Shown piece by piece: positions 61,254 to 64,000 of a stretch of DNA of 64,000 nt. The notes beneath the pieces were generated by a model. The model searched no databases, was not told where the DNA came from, and saw only the letters and a list, made by a program, of their open reading frames with translations. The position numbers and the translations under genes are program-made. How positions within the stretch are numbered: position 1 is the first letter of the stretch; each line of letters begins with the position of its first letter. This stretch comes from Geomobilimonas luticola. GTDB lineage: Bacteria; Desulfobacterota; Desulfuromonadia; Geobacterales; Geobacteraceae. The stretch spans positions 124,001 through 188,000 of the forward strand of contig NZ_JAHCVK010000005.1 of the NCBI RefSeq assembly GCF_018476905.1, given 5' to 3'.

Positions 61254-62279
61254 ATGGCAGACGAAAAAAAAGGATTTTTCAGTGGTCTGATGGGGAAGCT
61301 TGCCGGTGGGGGCGGTCAGCCACAGGAAACTGTGGCACCGCCTGTTACCGGGTCCGAAGCGACGCGCCCCGGCTTTTTCGAGCGCCTCAAGAAGGGGCTT
61401 TCAAGGACCCAGGAAAACCTTGTCGGACGCATCGATACACTGCTTCTTGGAAAAAAGCAGATCGACGCCGATACCCTGGAAGAGCTTGAAGAGATACTTA
61501 TTACCGCGGATATCGGGGTCGCCACGTCGGTCGAATTGATCCGGACCCTTGAGCAGCGCCTGAAGCGGAACGAACTGCAGGACGGAGAAGCCCTCAAGCG
61601 GGCTCTCCGGGAGGAGATCCTGGCTCGTCTGGAAAAACATGCTGCGCCGCTTGACATTGCCAGCGCGACCCCTTTTGTCATCGTGGTCATCGGGGTGAAC
61701 GGGGTCGGCAAAACCACTACCATCGGTAAACTGGCCAACCGCTATGCCCTGTCCGGAAAAAGGGTACTGCTGGCAGCTGCCGACACGTTTCGGGCCGCCG
61801 CTGCCGAACAGCTGGAAATATGGGGGGAACGGGCCGGTGTTGATGTGATCCGCCACCAGGAAGGGGCGGACCCCTCGGCGGTCGTCTTTGATGCCTGCAA
61901 GGCTGCCCTGGCCCGGAAGGCTGATCTGCTGATCATCGATACAGCAGGACGACTCCATACGAAAATAAACCTCATGGAGGAGATGAAAAAGATCCGGCGG
62001 GTGGTTGGGCGCGAAATTCCTGGGGCTCCCCACGAGACGCTGCTGGTCCTCGATGCAGCCACCGGTCAGAATGCGATCTCCCAGGCGAAGCTGTTCAAGG
62101 AGGCTGCCGAGGTTTCGGGAGTCGCCCTTACCAAACTTGACGGTTCGGCCAAGGGGGGGATCGTGGTGGCTGTCAGCAATGAGTTCCAGTTGCCGGTCAG
62201 ATACATCGGTGTGGGAGAAGGCGTTGATGACCTCCGCGACTTTGAGCCGCAACAGTTTGTGGCGGCTCTTTTCCAATAA
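61254..62279 (+). CDS. ftsY: Signal recognition particle receptor FtsY
   Basis: The 341-residue GTPase guides ribosome-SRP complexes to the translocon. After a short acidic and Gly-rich N-terminal region comes the N domain (about 40-130), then the G domain with G1 [10 protein letters not shown] (147-156), the insertion-box [14 protein letters not shown]3 DTAGR and G4 [10 protein letters not shown]. The A domain is short, as in many non-enteric bacteria. Ribosome-binding site AAGGAG at 61238-61243. Confidence 0.98.
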   Translation: MADEKKGFFSGLMGKLAGGGGQPQETVAPPVTGSEATRPGFFERLKKGLSRTQENLVGRIDTLLLGKKQIDADTLEELEEILITADIGVATSVELIRTLEQRLKRNELQDGEALKRALREEILARLEKHAAPLDIASATPFVIVVIGVNGVGKTTTIGKLANRYALSGKRVLLAAADTFRAAAAEQLEIWGERAGVDVIRHQEGADPSAVVFDACKAALARKADLLIIDTAGRLHTKINLMEEMKKIRRVVGREIPGAPHETLLVLDAATGQNAISQAKLFKEAAEVSGVALTKLDGSAKGGIVVAVSNEFQLPVRYIGVGEGVDDLRDFEPQQFVAALFQ

Positions 62280-62334
62280 TTGCCTTGACTTTTGAGGGGT
62301 TGTCCCCTATTATCGCACGCGAAAAGAGTCAAAT

Positions 62335-62511
62335 ATGGATGCGCAACTTATCGGAGAACTTGAGCAGCGGGTGGTCAGTCTGCTTGATGGCTATGCCAGT
62401 CTGAAGCAGGAGAACCTGCGGCTCCGGGAGGAAAATCGCCGGATGGTGGAAGAGCGGGAAATGCTCAAGCAGCGGGTCGATGCGATCCTCCGGAAGCTGG
62501 AAGAGGTATAG
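62335..62511 (+). CDS. Short coiled-coil protein, ZapB-like
   Basis: A 58-residue frame translates as MDAQLIGELEQRVVSLLDGY and continues as unbroken heptads of Leu, Glu, Arg and Lys (SLKQENLRLREENRRM) to LRKLEEV. A short protein that is one long coiled coil directly before zapA is most simply a ZapB-like FtsZ-ring factor, although ZapB is poorly conserved. It ends 5 nt before zapA. AAGAG lies just upstream of the ATG. Confidence 0.75.
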   Translation: MDAQLIGELEQRVVSLLDGYASLKQENLRLREENRRMVEEREMLKQRVDAILRKLEEV

Positions 62512-62516
62512 CACCG

Positions 62517-62798
62517 TTGATCGCATCCCATCGTATCTGTATCATGGGAAGGGAGCTGCAGGTGAGAAGTTCTGCCGCTCCCGAAGCAGTCAACGAAGTT
62601 GAGTCGTTTGTCAATGCCAAGCTGGCTGAGGTTTCAGCGGCAGTACCGGGCGGAGACACACAGGTAATGGCGATTCTCGCTCTCATGAATATAGCTGAGG
62701 CCTACCTTGCCGCTATGCGGGAGCGGGACAGCCTTACGTCGCAAGGAGAGGCGACGGTCCGCCGTCTCCTTGGCAGAATCGAACAGGACCTCAGCTGA
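62517..62798 (+). CDS. zapA: Cell division protein ZapA
   Basis: The 93-residue protein has the ZapA start strand HRICIMGRELQVRS, then VNEVESFVNAKLAEV and the long C-terminal helix with ILALMNIAEAYLAAMRERD. It bundles FtsZ filaments. A TTG at 62517 is required as start because the first beta strand precedes the only nearby ATG (62544). AGAGG at 62502-62506 is the likely ribosome-binding site. Confidence 0.9.
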   Translation: MIASHRICIMGRELQVRSSAAPEAVNEVESFVNAKLAEVSAAVPGGDTQVMAILALMNIAEAYLAAMRERDSLTSQGEATVRRLLGRIEQDLS

Positions 62799-62867
62799 AG
62801 GTTCAGGTCTCTTCAGGGAGACTTCATATATACAAAAGTTCGGGGTAGGAACGTTTTACCAGTCTTA

Positions 62868-63099
62868 ACGCGGTAGGTTGTGTTTCAGTCGATAGCATAC
62901 CCGTTTTGCTGATAGGTAGTCTGTAAGAGCATGTTCAATGGTAGTCGAAGGTGTTCAAGAATGTCGCTTTGCTTTTCCTGTATCCGCAGCCTGAGCTGAG
63001 CGGCTCTACCTAACAAGCCCGTCGAGATTTCCCCACCCGAACCGACCCCCCCCTGAGGACCATTCCACCGGGCCACGGCCCACAACTGTTCGTTTGCGT
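62868..63099 (+). ncRNA. ssrS: Candidate 6S RNA between zapA and the 5-formyl-THF cyclo-ligase gene
   Basis: The 336-nt gap 62799-63134 holds no convincing gene. In many proteobacteria ssrS lies exactly between zapA and the ygfA/fau gene. Complementary ends are present: ACGC (62868-62871) with GCGT (63096-63099) and GTTGTG (62877-62882) with CACAAC (63081-63086). The segment ends in C-rich and GGGC-CACG-GCCC structure (about 63070-63081). I cannot fold it fully, and the exact ends, size and promoter (a TATATA lies at 62827-62832) are uncertain. 6S RNA binds RNA polymerase holoenzyme in stationary phase. Confidence 0.45.
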
Positions 63100-63134
63100 G
63101 TTTGTTTACCCTGTTGTACAGCGTGTGAGGGCCC

Positions 63135-63698
63135 ATGCCGAAGAGGAGTCTCCGGCAGCAGATGCTTGCCCGTCGCAGGTGTCTCGATGCTGCCGAATAC
63201 CTGGCCGCAAGTCTTCGCGCACAGAGAACCTTTCTGTCCACCGCCGAGTACGGGCGGGCGAAGGCACTGGCGCTCTATGCGCCGGTGCACAACGAGGTGG
63301 ACACATCGCTGGTGCTCTCGACCTCTCTGGATAACGACAAACGGGTGTTCTATCCCGTTGTTGTCGGCTCTTCACTGGAGTTCAGGCTGGTAACCGGCAG
63401 CGGTGACTTGCATGCAGGCTCTTACGGAATTCTTGAACCGGCGGCCGGTTGTCCCGTAATGGCAGTCGAGGAAGCGGATGTAATCGTCGTTCCTGGTGTA
63501 GCCTATGACCTGACCGGGCACCGTATCGGTTATGGCAAAGGATATTACGACAAGGCTCTGCATCAACTGGAAGGGGAAGGGCATCTTGTGGGATTATGTT
63601 TCGACTTTCAGGTGGTGGAAGCCCTTCAGGGCGAGCCACACGATGTGAAGATGGATCTGGTGATTACTGACCGGAGGGCCATCCGCCCTCAGGATTGA
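63135..63698 (+). CDS. fau: 5-formyltetrahydrofolate cyclo-ligase
   Basis: This 187-residue enzyme converts 5-formyl-THF to 5,10-methenyl-THF using ATP. The start SLRQQMLARRRCLDAAEY and the signature DLTGHRIGYGKGYYDKAL (the Gly-rich GxGxGYYD phosphate site) are characteristic, as are EADVIVVPGVAYD and MDLVITDRRAI at the end. Length is usual. Confidence 0.94.
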   Translation: MPKRSLRQQMLARRRCLDAAEYLAASLRAQRTFLSTAEYGRAKALALYAPVHNEVDTSLVLSTSLDNDKRVFYPVVVGSSLEFRLVTGSGDLHAGSYGILEPAAGCPVMAVEEADVIVVPGVAYDLTGHRIGYGKGYYDKALHQLEGEGHLVGLCFDFQVVEALQGEPHDVKMDLVITDRRAIRPQD

Positions 63699-63725
63699 TC
63701 ATAAAGAAGGGGAGGTACATTACAA

Positions 63726-64000
63726 ATGGGCATTGAAATTGTCATACTAGCTGTTCTGGTTGCAGCGGCAGCCGGTTTTTTCGTCGGCAACCTGCTGCGC
63801 AAGAAAATGTCGGACTCATCGGTCTCCAGAGCTGAGGAGCAGGCAACCAAAATCATAGACGACGCTCGGCGTGAGGCTGAAACGGTTCTCAAGGAGGCTT
63901 CTCTTCAGGCCAAGGATGTTGTGTACCAGGCCAAGGCCGAATTCGAACGGGACACGAAAGACAAGCGCCGTGACCTGCAGGCATTGGAAAAACGCCTGCA
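63726..64000 (+). CDS. rny: Ribonuclease Y, 5' part (runs off the window)
   Basis: The frame opens MGIEIVILAVLVAAAAGFFV, a membrane anchor, and continues into a charged coiled coil, KIIDDARREAETVLKEASLQ, then AKAEFERDTKDKR. This is the RNase Y N terminus; the KH and HD domains lie beyond base 64000. GGGGAGG at 63709-63715 precedes the ATG. RNase Y starts mRNA decay at the membrane. Confidence 0.92.
   Translation, partial: MGIEIVILAVLVAAAAGFFVGNLLRKKMSDSSVSRAEEQATKIIDDARREAETVLKEASLQAKDVVYQAKAEFERDTKDKRRDLQALEKRL

Noticed and set aside
62885-63241. Minus-strand 118-codon frame between zapA and fau
   Set aside because: It overlaps the start of fau and the probable 6S RNA, and no protein family or ribosome-binding site is visible.
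1-64000. CRISPR arrays, tRNA/rRNA genes, insertion sequences and phage genes
   Set aside because: No evenly spaced repeat array, cloverleaf-like element with CCA-type end, transposase or integrase frame was recognised on either strand.

Overview
The window is G+C-rich bacterial chromosome that looks like a member of the Geobacteraceae (Desulfuromonadia). The main reason is the operon at 1076-5461: outer-membrane porin, periplasmic octaheme cytochrome and multiheme lipoprotein cytochrome behind a TetR regulator, the OmbB-OmaB-OmcB porin-cytochrome arrangement of metal-reducing Geobacter. System II (ResB/CcsA) cytochrome c maturation genes, a menaquinone-type UbiE/MenG and many radical SAM proteins fit the same picture. 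No tRNA, rRNA, CRISPR array or insertion sequence was seen.

Layout. (1) 311-5548: TetR regulator with a palindromic operator, then the porin-cytochrome operon carrying 8 + 10 haem motifs, closed by two hairpins. (2) 5789-10975: small lipoprotein, ResB-like protein, CcsA, second ResB, WG-repeat lipoprotein. (3) 10978-19423: a tightly packed operon of three FtsX/MacB-type permeases, two ABC ATPases, a DUF4418 and a DUF2318 membrane protein and a third ResB-like protein, ending in a terminator that contains the last stop codon. It resembles the Campylobacter Cj1660-Cj1663 iron-linked locus but lacks FTR1, P19 and thioredoxins. (4) 19531-26031: three TMTC-like membrane glycosyltransferases with TPR tails and a DUF2142-like membrane protein. 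(5) 26851-41019, minus strand: a surface-polysaccharide cluster of glycosyltransferases (GT2, GT4, GT9), a Wzx-type flippase and a DegT/DnrJ aminotransferase, with four different radical SAM genes in its middle. (6) 41114-46398: two related B12-binding radical SAM genes flanking a rhodanese and an OmpR-type two-component system, with an 11-bp-spaced direct repeat before the second. (7) 46537-57157: DUF3108 protein, UbiE/MenG, a diadenylate cyclase fused to YbbR repeats, LysM-NlpC/P60 hydrolase, MutT, radical SAM-TPR protein, NrfJ-like lipoprotein, giant AsmA protein. (8) 57281-64000: housekeeping run smc, roadblock protein, ftsY, a 58-codon ZapB-like gene, zapA, a probable 6S RNA, 5-formyl-THF cyclo-ligase and the start of RNase Y.

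How the parts fit: region 1 would move electrons through the outer membrane and region 2 would attach haem to such cytochromes. Region 3 is a candidate metal or redox transport machine joined to the ResB theme. Regions 4-6 look devoted to building and modifying cell-surface glycans or lipids. Starts were chosen from ribosome-binding sites and family start positions, and many differ from the longest open frame.
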